A DNA stretch of 64,000 nucleotides from Thermoplasmatales archaeon (lineage in GTDB: Archaea; Thermoplasmatota; Thermoplasmata; Thermoplasmatales; Thermoplasmataceae). The notes under the pieces are model-generated. The model had not been told where the DNA came from and did not search any database. It worked only from the letters and a program-made list of their open reading frames with translations. Both the position numbers and the translations under genes were made by a program. The DNA lies in NCBI GenBank assembly GCA_016806715.1, contig CP060531.1, positions 558,001-622,000 on the forward strand, given 5' to 3'. Positions 1 to 8,300 of this stretch are shown one piece after another; the stretch's first letter is position 1, and the number at the start of each line of letters is the position of its first letter.

Positions 1-1093
1 GGAAACTTATGGGAATACTGTCTCTCACGGAAAGGAATGTTGTATTATGAAGGATGATGTTGTACTCACCATATCCGTACTTTGCCTCCGTGTCGTTTGA
101 AAACAATTTGATTGACACGTTCTCTATAATGATAGTCGTTTTTCCGTTTATCCCATATCCTGCGGTGAAGCCGGATGTCGTATAGGCAAGGGATTGCTGC
201 AAGGGAGTCAGGTTAGAGATAGGAATGGACACCGTTTCAAACGTATCAACGCTTCCAGTGCTTGGGAACGTGTAATTTTCAATTGTAGAGCCATTCTCCA
301 TGAAATTTATGAAATCCTGTTCATTGCTGTCATTCCCACTAAAGGTGACATTGACAAGCAGTTCATCATCATATGCATCCGGAATAACTGCCTTTCCGGG
401 TTTCAGGGGCACCATGTTATAACCCACTGTGCTAAGGGGCCCGGAAGCGCCTGAACCCGAGAAATTCAGGTAACCATTCACGTACGGTTTTACCACATTA
501 CTCCTGTAAAAGCCATTATATGTTGTGTTGAACGAATATAGACTGCAATTAATCGCGTCGATGCCCAGTGAATCGTTCAAAGAGCTTGCGGATTCATTCT
601 CAATGCCGATGCTGGACGAAAAGATGCTCAGTGTAGAGTTATATGCATTCATTGACCCGCCAAAATCAAGGGCGGAATTCTTCATGGAAAAGATCGCTGG
701 TTCTGATGCGTTGCTGCTTCCCACGGTAAGCGATACGGAAACGTTACCAACTCCGCTGGCCGATAATGCCGAAATGTCTGAATCGTTAATGTATGAAGCA
801 CCATAATCATGAATATACATTGAGGATCCCGGTTGCCCAACAATTACAAGGTTTGTGTCGTTTACTAACAGAGTTTCGCCAACCGGGACTGTAAGGTTCT
901 GGAAAATATAATAGGTGGTTCTTGTAATTCCATTCCCTATAGTTACAGCCACCGTCTCCGGCAGGGAAAATCCGCCACCTTTTGTGTTGATTGATCCGGA
1001 ATAATGGGTCGCAGGGATCGAGTATGAGGGAAATAATACCATAATGGTTAGAATACCAATTACCATAATTAATACGATATTTCTTTTTCCCAT
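1..1093 (-). CDS. exported Asn/Ser-rich surface protein, C-terminus cut by window edge
   Basis: The frame is open from the ATG at 1093 to base 1 (364 codons) and continues off the left edge. The N-terminus MGKRNIVLIMVIGILTIMVL is a basic start followed by a hydrophobic signal or anchor segment. The rest is rich in Asn, Ser, Thr and Gly with many N-x-S/T sequons and beta-like sequence, as expected for a glycosylated cell-surface protein of a wall-less archaeon. A TATA-like TTTAAA at 1116-1121, about 25 nt upstream, fits a leaderless start. I recognise no specific domain. The exported-protein call is strong; any function would be a guess. Confidence 0.8.
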   Translation of the reverse strand, partial: MGKRNIVLIMVIGILTIMVLFPSYSIPATHYSGSINTKGGGFSLPETVAVTIGNGITRTTYYIFQNLTVPVGETLLVNDTNLVIVGQPGSSMYIHDYGASYINDSDISALSASGVGNVSVSLTVGSSNASEPAIFSMKNSALDFGGSMNAYNSTLSIFSSSIGIENESASSLNDSLGIDAINCSLYSFNTTYNGFYRSNVVKPYVNGYLNFSGSGASGPLSTVGYNMVPLKPGKAVIPDAYDDELLVNVTFSGNDSNEQDFINFMENGSTIENYTFPSTGSVDTFETVSIPISNLTPLQQSLAYTTSGFTAGYGINGKTTIIIENVSIKLFSNDTEAKYGYGEYNIILHNTTFLSVRDSIPISF

Positions 1094-1115
1094 TCTGGGT
1101 CAAAGAAAGAGATAA

Positions 1116-1121
1116 TTTAAA
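1116..1121 (-). promoter_or_regulatory. TATA box of the surface protein gene
   Basis: On the minus strand an AT-rich TTTAAATTA element lies about 25 nt before the ATG at 1093. That is the spacing of an archaeal TATA box to the first base of a leaderless mRNA. Confidence 0.5.
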
Positions 1122-1177
1122 GGTTTTTTAACTAGAACCCTGATATCACATCGATTTGTTGACAAAATACGTTAAAA

Positions 1178-1210
1178 TATACATAGCGCAGTAAGTTTTG
1201 CCGCATGTAT
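1178..1210. repeat. IS630 terminal inverted repeat, left
   Basis: Begins TATACATAGCG and pairs with the reverse complement of 2277-2309 over about 33 bp with roughly nine mismatches. Confidence 0.7.
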
Positions 1211-1213
1211 CCC

Positions 1214-1789
1214 TCACTCCATGTGACATAGCGTCTTGAGGCTTTCATTCTCTCTAGTCCACAACAGGAACTGTTTTGCAACCACCCTTATAACTTCTTT
1301 CAGATCAGGAAAATACTGGTTGTGTAACCTTAATTTCTTGAGGAGTTTCCACGTCCGCTCAATGGGATTCAGTTTAGGTGAGTATGGTGGCAGAAAGTCA
1401 AGGAACAGTTGATTTTTGTGATCCTCCAGCCATGGCAGGAGCAATTTTGCATGATGGTACCTGGCGTTGTCGAGGATGATCTGCATCTTCTTTCCTTTTC
1501 CCCTTTTCATCAGGACGGTAAGAAATCTGCCGAAGGTTATGGCGTTGAATACATTTGATACCATTCCGACGAATTCACCGGTCCTGATGTTCACTGCACC
1601 GAATACACTGACACCTTTTCTTGTGGGATACTGCAGCATTGTTGGATCTTTGTCTTCAGGCGGTATCCACATGGCCAGGGTGGTTCCATGCTGATAGAAG
1701 TGGCATTCATCAAGAGACCATATGTCCGTATCGCCTCTCTTCAGATCCTCAGAGAGTTTTTTTAAAAGCGTCCTGTTCATCAGGAACAC
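1214..1789 (-). CDS. IS630 transposase, catalytic DDE frame
   Basis: Carries the whole DDE_3 catalytic core: first Asp in SLDECHFYQHG, second Asp in IILDNARYHH, Glu in PPYSPKLNPIERTW. The listed start is a GTG inside the overlap with the upstream frame. An independent product would lack DNA-binding helices, so the functional protein is probably the fusion (about 345 residues, normal for the family) made by frameshifting in the A7 run near 1756-1762. No catalytic residue is missing, so the copy may still be active. Confidence 0.85.
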   Translation of the reverse strand: MFLMNRTLLKKLSEDLKRGDTDIWSLDECHFYQHGTTLAMWIPPEDKDPTMLQYPTRKGVSVFGAVNIRTGEFVGMVSNVFNAITFGRFLTVLMKRGKGKKMQIILDNARYHHAKLLLPWLEDHKNQLFLDFLPPYSPKLNPIERTWKLLKKLRLHNQYFPDLKEVIRVVAKQFLLWTRENESLKTLCHME

Positions 1790-2249
1790 CTTTGGCTATG
1801 ACACCCCTTGGTTTTCTCCTCCTGAATTCAAGCCTGTGAAATATGATCTGGCATGTCCTTACACCGATTCTCACATGAAACTTCTCCCATATGTGGTGCA
1901 TGAGAAGTTTCCCGTCCCAGAGGTTCTGTTCATATCCGAATTCTCCCGGATTCTTTCTCAGATCAACACCTATCTGTTCCATTTGCTGGGGTGTAAGTCT
2001 TGAATGCCTTCCGGATCTCACTCCTTCCCTGAGACCGTTGAAACCTTTCTCGTTGAATCTCTTGACCCATCTCTCCACTGTTCTGGGATCTTCTCCGAAT
2101 ATATTTCCGGCATCGTAGCAGCTCATTCCCTCACTTACAAGCAGAATGCCGTGCAGTCGGTGATCATATCTCGATTCCTCTGAGCGTGATATCTCATTCC
2201 GTATAGCCACAGACAACTCCTTTGCATTGTTTATTTCAAGCCGTTTCAT
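1749..2249 (-). CDS. IS630 transposase, N-terminal helix-turn-helix frame
   Basis: 166 residues with the HTH/winged-helix DNA-binding region of IS630 transposases (MSCYDAGNIF...RTVERWVKRF, about residues 56-88), followed by the RSGRHSRLT linker and the second winged-helix part. It lacks the catalytic domain, which is encoded in the overlapping next frame (1214-1789). The frame ends at TGA just after a run of seven A (GCT TTT AAA AAA ACT CTC TGA). A +1 slip, or loss of one A in the transcript, would fuse it to the downstream frame. It is either a programmed frameshift or a one-base-damaged copy. Confidence 0.85.
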   Translation of the reverse strand: MKRLEINNAKELSVAIRNEISRSEESRYDHRLHGILLVSEGMSCYDAGNIFGEDPRTVERWVKRFNEKGFNGLREGVRSGRHSRLTPQQMEQIGVDLRKNPGEFGYEQNLWDGKLLMHHIWEKFHVRIGVRTCQIIFHRLEFRRRKPRGVIAKGVPDEQDAFKKTL

Positions 2250-2276
2250 AGTTATATAACGATATTAAGTATTTAA

Positions 2277-2309
2277 AAATATACGGCAGTAATTATTACG
2301 TTATGTATA
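2277..2309. repeat. IS630 terminal inverted repeat, right
   Basis: Its reverse complement begins TATACATAACG and matches the left repeat at 1178-1210. The outermost TA on each side may be the target duplication. Confidence 0.7.
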
Positions 2310-2332
2310 GTAACCTGTACGGTGTATGGTAG

Positions 2333-3319
2333 TTACCTGTCAACATGAATGTAGTTTGCGAGGGAATCCTTGACCTGTTCCCATGTCTTACTCTTCTTTT
2401 TTAGGTAATTCAGCTCGCCTCTGGAGAGACCCAGGTTAATCCTGTCCTCCGGTCTGTCAAATCGGAGATGATCCTTGAGAATGAGGGATTCAACAACGCT
2501 TTCCATGAAAACGAGATAATTGTTCCTGTCGAATTTCACAGCTCTGGTGGGTGCAAACTTGGTTGCAACAAAGCATATTGTGAAGAACAGGTGAAGCGAT
2601 AGCCTGGATAAAAGATTCCGGTCGGAGTTAAAAATCACCATATCGCTTACTGTGTAATTGCAGCCTATCATCAGGTCTCTCGTGGTCACTAAATTGAATA
2701 ATATTCTCTTTACAAAGCTCCGGGGAACCCTGTCCTGCGACCTGGAAACGCATTCATAGTCCTCAAGGTCACTTCTTGGATAAGCTATGATTCCGGAAAG
2801 AACGGCTATCCTGCTGTAAAGGTCCACATCCTCTCCTGCCGTCAGTGAACGCCATCCTCCAGCTTCATTCAAAAGGGAAACAGGTATTACCGGAAGTTCA
2901 GAGAAAAGCATCTTTTTTTCGGAGAAATTGATGAACTTCAGGATTAAGTCTGCGTGAGAGAAATCATACACGTAATCAAGATCAAAAAAAGCGAGGAATT
3001 TTCCCGAACACCTGCCTGAAATCTGCTTCTTGCAGGATCCATGATTTCCACACTCAAGCCTCGCTATTCTTACCTGCGGAAAGTGCTTTTTTATGGACTT
3101 TACAACTTCGGAATTTCCTTCCACAGAATCTGAATAGCCCACAACGACCTCGTATGGAACTGATGTTTCATCGGCTATTTCTAGTATCCGTGATATTGCC
3201 TCAATATGGTGCTGGGGAAAGCCATGGATCACAGTTACAAATGATACCATGCGGTCTTCGGGGTCTCTTTCAACGACCGGCACTATGTGCAGTGACCTTT
3301 CCCTTAGTTCTTCTGTCAA
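2333..3319 (-). CDS. GT2-like glycosyltransferase (GT-A fold)
   Basis: 328 residues. After about 25 residues comes a typical family-2 beginning (VSFVTVIHGFPQHHIEAISRIL) and then an acidic metal-binding motif FFDLDYVYDF around residues 112-121, similar to the DxD region. A second acidic patch, TAGEDVDLYSR, follows near residue 165, where GT2 enzymes often have an ED/DxY motif. The predicted start is TTG; an ATG 23 codons inside (3250) would retain the domain. The nucleotide sugar and acceptor cannot be read from sequence. The family is moderately sure, the specificity unknown. Confidence 0.65.
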   Translation of the reverse strand: MTEELRERSLHIVPVVERDPEDRMVSFVTVIHGFPQHHIEAISRILEIADETSVPYEVVVGYSDSVEGNSEVVKSIKKHFPQVRIARLECGNHGSCKKQISGRCSGKFLAFFDLDYVYDFSHADLILKFINFSEKKMLFSELPVIPVSLLNEAGGWRSLTAGEDVDLYSRIAVLSGIIAYPRSDLEDYECVSRSQDRVPRSFVKRILFNLVTTRDLMIGCNYTVSDMVIFNSDRNLLSRLSLHLFFTICFVATKFAPTRAVKFDRNNYLVFMESVVESLILKDHLRFDRPEDRINLGLSRGELNYLKKKSKTWEQVKDSLANYIHVDR

Positions 3320-3357
3320 CAGGTTTGAATGTTAATTGCGGTTAAATTCTTTATGTT

Positions 3358-3540
3358 TTAATTCCTGAACTTGATCAACTTCAGGGCGGGTTCAATTTCT
3401 CTCTTAATAATTTCTTCGATACCAACGCCTTCTTCCTGCGCTTTTTTACAGAGATTTACAGTCGTAGCGTGGTCCAGTGTTTTCTGCGTCCCGGTCTTGG
3501 TGTAAATAATTATGTAACCGAAATCTTCGCAATCAAGCAT
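3358..3540 (-). CDS. small hypothetical protein, 60 aa
   Basis: Begins at an ATG (MLDCEDFGYIIIYTKTGTQK) and reads as a soluble alpha/beta peptide ending in a charged helix (IEEIIKREIEPALKLIKFRN). It lies just upstream of, and in the same direction as, the glycosyltransferase gene. I do not recognise a family. The balanced amino acid composition supports a real gene, but its short length leaves doubt. Confidence 0.45.
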   Translation of the reverse strand: MLDCEDFGYIIIYTKTGTQKTLDHATTVNLCKKAQEEGVGIEEIIKREIEPALKLIKFRN

Positions 3541-3671
3541 AATTGTTCATTGCAAAGGGTAATTCAATATTTGCATTGGCCGTAGCAATATGTTGCAGGA
3601 TAGAAGAGGCTTACCAATGTAAATTTCGTTTTCATAATCGTGCAGAGCGGCAATTGGATATATATGCTCTT

Positions 3672-4175
3672 ATGTATATTCCAGTGATTGAATTGAGTCT
3701 TGACATTGATGCCTTCATGTATGAACTGGATAAACACATTTCCGGCAAGGCGATACTGACTTATTTATCCAGGAATGGAACTGAGACATGGGACATAACA
3801 AGAAAGCGTGGCAAACTGTTCCTCGGAACAAACAGCTCACAGAATGCGCGCTTCAAATCCATACTCTCAAAGGTCGTGAGAAGCAGCCAGATAGTTTCAG
3901 TTATAGTCAGGTCATTCACCAGTGAAATCGACCCTGCCAGTGGATTTCCTGTTAAAGAACTTAGAGGTTACCTGCTGTCCGTGGAGAACGAACAGCTGAA
4001 GTGGTATATGATCGATGCTGAGGACATGATGGAGTCACACAACACCGACTCGATCTCGGGTAACAAGCTGGAACCCGAGCATTCCGTCGTTTATTGTGGT
4101 CCAAACGACAGATGCATCGATGCAAACGGCAGAGAGATTCTCACAGTTACGATATCTGTGTCAAAAGGAAAATAA
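3672..4175 (+). CDS. hypothetical protein, 167 aa
   Basis: The open frame extends back to 3543, but those 43 codons read poorly (Cys/His/Arg-rich). I prefer the ATG at 3672 (MYIPVIELSLDIDAFMYELD). The product is soluble, with alternating beta/alpha character and no signal peptide, metal motif or known domain. Residues 40-90 (ETWDITRKRGKLFLG...) resemble a small mixed fold. The start is uncertain, since no clean TATA box sits 25 nt before it. Function unknown. Confidence 0.55.
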   Translation: MYIPVIELSLDIDAFMYELDKHISGKAILTYLSRNGTETWDITRKRGKLFLGTNSSQNARFKSILSKVVRSSQIVSVIVRSFTSEIDPASGFPVKELRGYLLSVENEQLKWYMIDAEDMMESHNTDSISGNKLEPEHSVVYCGPNDRCIDANGREILTVTISVSKGK

Positions 4176-4308
4176 AATTCTTTCACCATTTATTAAATAT
4201 CTTTCAGGATTCATTGTCGATGCCCTTAAACCATATTGGACGAGACTGATGACAGTGTGTCAACTATATCTATTGCAAATATATCACTATATAAATGATG
4301 AAGATAAC

Positions 4309-4316
4309 TTAAATAA
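4309..4316 (+). promoter_or_regulatory. TATA box of the ABC-2 exporter operon
   Basis: TTAAATAA centred about 25 nt before the ATG at 4337, so transcription would start at or next to the start codon (leaderless). Confidence 0.55.
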
Positions 4317-4336
4317 GAAAATGCAATAACCGGTCC

Positions 4337-5071
4337 ATGGAAATAACCGCTATCAACCTTACTAAGAGTTTTGGTGTTGAAAGAGGGGTTACTGGCCTGA
4401 ATTTCAAGTTCGATAAACCCGGACTCGTGGGATACCTTGGGCCTAACGGGGCAGGAAAGACAACTACCCTGAAGCTGTTCAGCAACCTCTTATTTCCAAC
4501 ATCAGGTAACGCTATTGTGAATGGTATTGATGTAAGGGAAAGCCCAGCTGAGGCTCTTTCAAACATTTCTGCACTGGTTGAGTCGCCCGAACCTTATCCT
4601 CACCAGACTGCATCTGAGTTCCTTGAGTTTGTTGGAAAAATACGAGGAATGAGCACTGCAGATACAAAGAGGAGAATTACCGAACTTGCTGACCAACTCC
4701 ATCTCGAATCCCTTACAAAAAGAACAGGGAAGATGTCGAAGGGAAACAAGCAGAGGGTTATGCTTGCTGCAACTTTTCTGCCCGACTCAGATATCGTTTT
4801 GCTGGATGAGCCAACAGGAGGGCTCGACCCTGCAGAGGCAAAGGATGTCAGGGAAGTCCTCAAGGTAATGAAGAAGGACAAGCTCATCATTATGAGTTCA
4901 CACCTCCTGTATGAGGTTACTGATGTAGCTGACGATATAATCTTCATAAACGGCGGCAAGATCTTGTTGATCGACACCGTGGAGAATGTTTCCAAAAAAT
5001 TCGGTGGAAAAAACAACACCGAGGGGTTGGAGGATACTTACATAAAACTGATAAGGGAGGGACAGCTTTGA
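4337..5071 (+). CDS. ABC-2 type exporter, ATP-binding subunit
   Basis: 244 residues with a complete nucleotide-binding domain: Walker A GPNGAGKTTT near residue 38, a signature loop MSKGNKQRVML near 133, Walker B VLLDEPTGGLDP near 154 and the switch His in SSHLLYE. Sequence and length match the CcmA/drug-export branch that works with a separate membrane subunit. That subunit is encoded immediately downstream with a 4-base overlap (TTGA). The substrate is unknown; lipids, peptides or drugs are all possible for this branch. Confidence 0.9.
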   Translation: MEITAINLTKSFGVERGVTGLNFKFDKPGLVGYLGPNGAGKTTTLKLFSNLLFPTSGNAIVNGIDVRESPAEALSNISALVESPEPYPHQTASEFLEFVGKIRGMSTADTKRRITELADQLHLESLTKRTGKMSKGNKQRVMLAATFLPDSDIVLLDEPTGGLDPAEAKDVREVLKVMKKDKLIIMSSHLLYEVTDVADDIIFINGGKILLIDTVENVSKKFGGKNNTEGLEDTYIKLIREGQL

Positions 5072-5865
5072 TCTCAGCTATCAACGGGACAAGAGTTTTC
5101 CTGGAACAGAACCTGCAGTTTTATTTGCGTACGAAGAGATTCATATTCTTTCTTATCCTTGTTGCTCTTATAACTGTAGTTGTTTACGGATTGATCGCCG
5201 GTGGCGTGGTGGCCGCGCCACCCACAGCAGCAAGTTTTGACACGTTCTTTTTCGCGTTCTTATCATACCTGGTGATAATAATCGGGGCTTTCCTGGGAGG
5301 AGACGCAATGGCTAGCGATTTCTCGCTCAAAACAGGATCTTTTGTACTCTCACAGCCTGTGAAAAGGACATCGATTCTTCTCGGCAGATATCTTGGTGCG
5401 CTTGTTGTAGGAATTGCAGTAATCTCCCTCTATTATGTCCTTGGTTCACTTGGAATGCTCTACCTTTACAGAGGCGTGCCCGTGCAGGTTGGAGAGTCAT
5501 ATCTGCTTGCACTCGTCTTTGTTGCATCAGCAATTGCATTGGGATTTCTCTTCAGCTCCATGTTCAAGAATGGTTCCACTGCAATCGTCACGGCAATTAT
5601 TCTGATGCTCCTTGTATTCGCCATTGTCCAGGGCGTCCTTGATGTTACGAACATTGAACCCTGGTTCATACTAACATATGGCGGTGCTGTTGTGACAGAC
5701 ATACTTGTGGTGCCTTACGCAGCTCACAAAACTGTTATCGGCGCGGGTAGAATATCTGTTACGTCATACACTCCACTTGTATGGGAAGGCTTGGTCATAA
5801 TGTTCGGATACCTGATCGTAAGCCTGGCAATATCAATTATAATATACAACAGGCGCGAAATTTAA
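5068..5865 (+). CDS. ABC-2 type exporter, membrane subunit
   Basis: 265 residues with six hydrophobic segments (about 24-44, 65-85, 108-135, 145-165, 172-192, 238-258), the layout of ABC-2 permeases. It starts at a TTG overlapping the stop codon of the ATPase gene and is preceded by a good Shine-Dalgarno stretch (GGGAGGG, 5056-5062), so translation is probably coupled. Residues FLGGDAMASDFSLKTGSFVL are typical of the NosY/YhaP-like subgroup. It forms the membrane channel of the exporter with the 4337 ATPase. Confidence 0.88.
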   Translation: MISAINGTRVFLEQNLQFYLRTKRFIFFLILVALITVVVYGLIAGGVVAAPPTAASFDTFFFAFLSYLVIIIGAFLGGDAMASDFSLKTGSFVLSQPVKRTSILLGRYLGALVVGIAVISLYYVLGSLGMLYLYRGVPVQVGESYLLALVFVASAIALGFLFSSMFKNGSTAIVTAIILMLLVFAIVQGVLDVTNIEPWFILTYGGAVVTDILVVPYAAHKTVIGAGRISVTSYTPLVWEGLVIMFGYLIVSLAISIIIYNRREI

Positions 5866-5875
5866 GCACCCTGTA

Positions 5876-5884
5876 TTTTTTTTT
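5876..5884 (+). terminator. T-run terminator after the ABC-2 operon
   Basis: Nine consecutive T on the coding strand 11 bases after the stop codon, the usual archaeal intrinsic termination signal. The remaining intergenic sequence to 6106 holds no convincing gene. Confidence 0.5.
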
Positions 5885-6106
5885 CTCTAATAATATTCAT
5901 TTCTATACAAATTCTTGACATCGCTGATTAAAAAATATCGGTTCTTCACAGCATTTATGGGTGAAATCAATGCATTGTTCAGGAAAATCTCTTCAAATTG
6001 TCCATTCATAATATAAAGATAGTGAAAAGTGCTGTCTGAGTATCACAGTTTTGGGCAGATCCGAGCCGGGGGCTCTTCAAATAAAGCCAGGAGCTTCGGA
6101 AAATGG

Positions 6107-7078
6107 TTATGATAATTTTTGATCAGACATCGTCGGTTCCGATTGGGAAGCCTCAAAAACAATGTGGTGGGTTACCGTAAACTTCACAATTGAACCGTAA
6201 TTTTCCGTTCCACTTCCCTTAAGAATTACCCTGTTCCCGTCGTCCATCATTCCATGAAGGAAAACAACATCTCCGATGGTCTCTTGTGAATCTACAACCA
6301 TTGAATATTGCCCTTCACCAACGCTGACCCATTCAGGCCTGAATCCTATGTTACCTATCAAATTCATTGGAAAGTCTCCCACAAAATCACCGATCCACGG
6401 AGTAGCGGGGGATTCATATAGTGTCTTGTACGATGAAATCTGCTCGAACTTGCCTGAATGAAGGACTCCTATTCTATCTCCAAGTGCTTCTGCTTCTTTC
6501 TGATCATGAGTAACGAAAAGGAACGATTGGCCAAGTTCCTGTTGAAGCTTCTTCAGTTCACTTCTCGCTGTGTACCTCACTCGTGCATCGAGGTTGCTCA
6601 GCGGCTCATCGAGAAGAAAAATAGCTGGATCCCTGACAATTGCCCTGGCCAATGCAACACGCTGCTGCTGGCCACCGCTTATCTGGGTTACCTTCTTGTT
6701 CAGGATATCAGATATGTTCAATTTCGCTGCAACATCAATTGCTTTCTGTTTTGCATTTGCAATTCTGTGCATTTTGAGTGGAAATGAAATATTCTGGTAT
6801 ACAGTCATATTAGGATACAATGCATAGTTCTGGAACACCATGGCTATGTTTCTCTTATTTGGTGGAAGTCTTGTCACGTCTTTACCATCTATAAACACCT
6901 TACCGCTATCGGGTTGCTCAATCCCAACTATGAGTTTAAGTAAAGTTGACTTGCCTGTACCCGAAGGCCCAAGAACAACAAAAAATTCGCCTTCTTCTAT
7001 TACCAGAGACATATCCGAGATCACTCTTGTCTTGCCATAAGTTTTTGTCACGTTTCTTAGCTCAAGTTTTGTAACCAT
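6107..7078 (-). CDS. sugar ABC transporter ATP-binding protein (MalK/UgpC type)
   Basis: 323 residues. Walker A GPSGTGKSTL near residue 38, Q-loop VFQNYALYP, signature ISGGQQQRVALARA, Walker B FLLDEPLSNLDA and the switch His in VTHDQKEA are all intact. A shortened C-terminal OB-like regulatory region follows (IGFRPEWVSVGEG...). It is the last gene of a minus-strand operon with binding protein, two permeases and a glycoside hydrolase, and energises that importer. The C-terminal domain is shorter than in bacterial MalK. Confidence 0.92.
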   Translation of the reverse strand: MVTKLELRNVTKTYGKTRVISDMSLVIEEGEFFVVLGPSGTGKSTLLKLIVGIEQPDSGKVFIDGKDVTRLPPNKRNIAMVFQNYALYPNMTVYQNISFPLKMHRIANAKQKAIDVAAKLNISDILNKKVTQISGGQQQRVALARAIVRDPAIFLLDEPLSNLDARVRYTARSELKKLQQELGQSFLFVTHDQKEAEALGDRIGVLHSGKFEQISSYKTLYESPATPWIGDFVGDFPMNLIGNIGFRPEWVSVGEGQYSMVVDSQETIGDVVFLHGMMDDGNRVILKGSGTENYGSIVKFTVTHHIVFEASQSEPTMSDQKLS

Positions 7079-7106
7079 ATTTTCACCTTATCGATTGTTA
7101 GCCTTT

Positions 7107-8300
7107 TTACCCTGTATTTTCAATCAGAGAAAGAATTGCCCCTGTAGACCATGCCTGGGGGTAACATGGCCTTATGCGAAGTTCACTCATTTCCATGATT
7201 GCTCCGTTTTTCTTAACTCCAAAGTACTCGGGCATCTTCCCAAGTTTTTCATACGCGTATAACAACCTTCCCCTAAGGTCTTTGTAACGCGCTGAATATC
7301 CTCTTTCTTTAAGCCCCATGGCAATTAGCCAGTTGTCCTGAGGCCAGATGCTGCCTCTTTGATATGCTTTTTCATCAAATCCCTGGTTCAGGGTGGACAA
7401 AGATCGTATTCCAAAGTCTGTGATCATATCGGTTTCAAAGAGCCTTTCAACAACAGCCTCTTCATACTTCCTGGAAAGGATTCCGCTTAGCAGCAGATGA
7501 CCTGGATCACTCGTAATTGACCGCTCTGCCACACCGTCTCCATCAGTTGCCAGTGCAAAGTATGATGTATCCTCAATCCAGAAATTCTCCACAATGTTTT
7601 CCCTGATCCTGAAAGATGCCTCTCTGACTTTTTGAATAAGTTCTTCATCAATATAATCTGGTGAATTCCTCAAAATGGATTCTGCTTCTGAAAGAGCCTC
7701 ATAAACGTATCCCTGAACTCCGATGGTATAAACAGGAGACTTCAATCTGTCCAGGATGTCACCAATTCCGTCGCGCCAGGATTGTGACTGGATCCCACCT
7801 CCGATGACCGCTTTTTCATACCCGAGAAAGGTATCGGAAATCCCGTAGTCAATGATGAATTTAATTGCGCTTATATATGACCGGATAAACTCCCCTTTTT
7901 CCTTTGGATCGCACACTGGGATAACTTTGGCTGACAGGATCAGGAAAAGCGGGGTACTGTCAACCGAAAAATAACTTGGATCTCTGGTAAGCCATGGAAT
8001 GGCTTTTTTTCTCTGTAAAAACGCTGGTTCGCTGTCATAGTACTCGTGTATAATCTTACCTGGAAATTCTCCGCTAGATTTCTCTATCTTCTTTCCCTGC
8101 AGCGCAGCCAGTGCACGAATGGTAGATACAGCAATTCCGGGATCATAAGAAAGTAGCTGCAACGCGGATATTATGGAGTCGCGGCCAAATAGTGCCTTGA
8201 ACTTGGGAAGACCCGCATACAGATAGCCATTATCGCTTCTGAGTTCCATTATCTCGGTTTGCAGATTTTCCGTGTTGTATTCATTCATGAAGGCTTTCAA
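7107..8300 (-). CDS. (alpha/alpha)6-barrel glycoside hydrolase, glycogen-debranching-like
   Basis: 397 residues. YAGLPKFKALFGRDSIIS near the N-terminus is the hallmark of the amylo-alpha-1,6-glucosidase-like/GH15-GH63 barrel. It is followed by SQSWRDGI (candidate acid Asp), VQGYVYEAL, RGSIWPQDNW and YPQAWSTGA, all conserved in this clan. It has no signal peptide, so it acts in the cytoplasm, and it is translationally coupled to the upstream permease gene (TTGA overlap; an ATG lies four codons further in). It probably hydrolyses the alpha-linked oligosaccharide taken up by the transporter. The exact substrate is not readable. Confidence 0.75.
   Translation of the reverse strand: MKAFMNEYNTENLQTEIMELRSDNGYLYAGLPKFKALFGRDSIISALQLLSYDPGIAVSTIRALAALQGKKIEKSSGEFPGKIIHEYYDSEPAFLQRKKAIPWLTRDPSYFSVDSTPLFLILSAKVIPVCDPKEKGEFIRSYISAIKFIIDYGISDTFLGYEKAVIGGGIQSQSWRDGIGDILDRLKSPVYTIGVQGYVYEALSEAESILRNSPDYIDEELIQKVREASFRIRENIVENFWIEDTSYFALATDGDGVAERSITSDPGHLLLSGILSRKYEEAVVERLFETDMITDFGIRSLSTLNQGFDEKAYQRGSIWPQDNWLIAMGLKERGYSARYKDLRGRLLYAYEKLGKMPEYFGVKKNGAIMEMSELRIRPCYPQAWSTGAILSLIENTG

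Larger units (their letters stand above)
1178..2309 (-). mobile_element. IS630-type insertion sequence, about 1.13 kb
   Basis: Imperfect terminal inverted repeats (1178-1210 and 2277-2309, about 24 of 33 positions matching) bracket two overlapping transposase frames. The ends start with TATACATA, consistent with the TA target preference of the IS630/Tc1-mariner group. The element lies between a surface protein gene and a glycosyltransferase gene, 23 bp from the latter's stop codon. Confidence 0.8.

Noticed and set aside
807-1103. 98-codon minus-strand frame at the start of the window
   Set aside because: It is out of frame with the much longer open frame from 1093 that has a signal peptide and sequons; a shadow.
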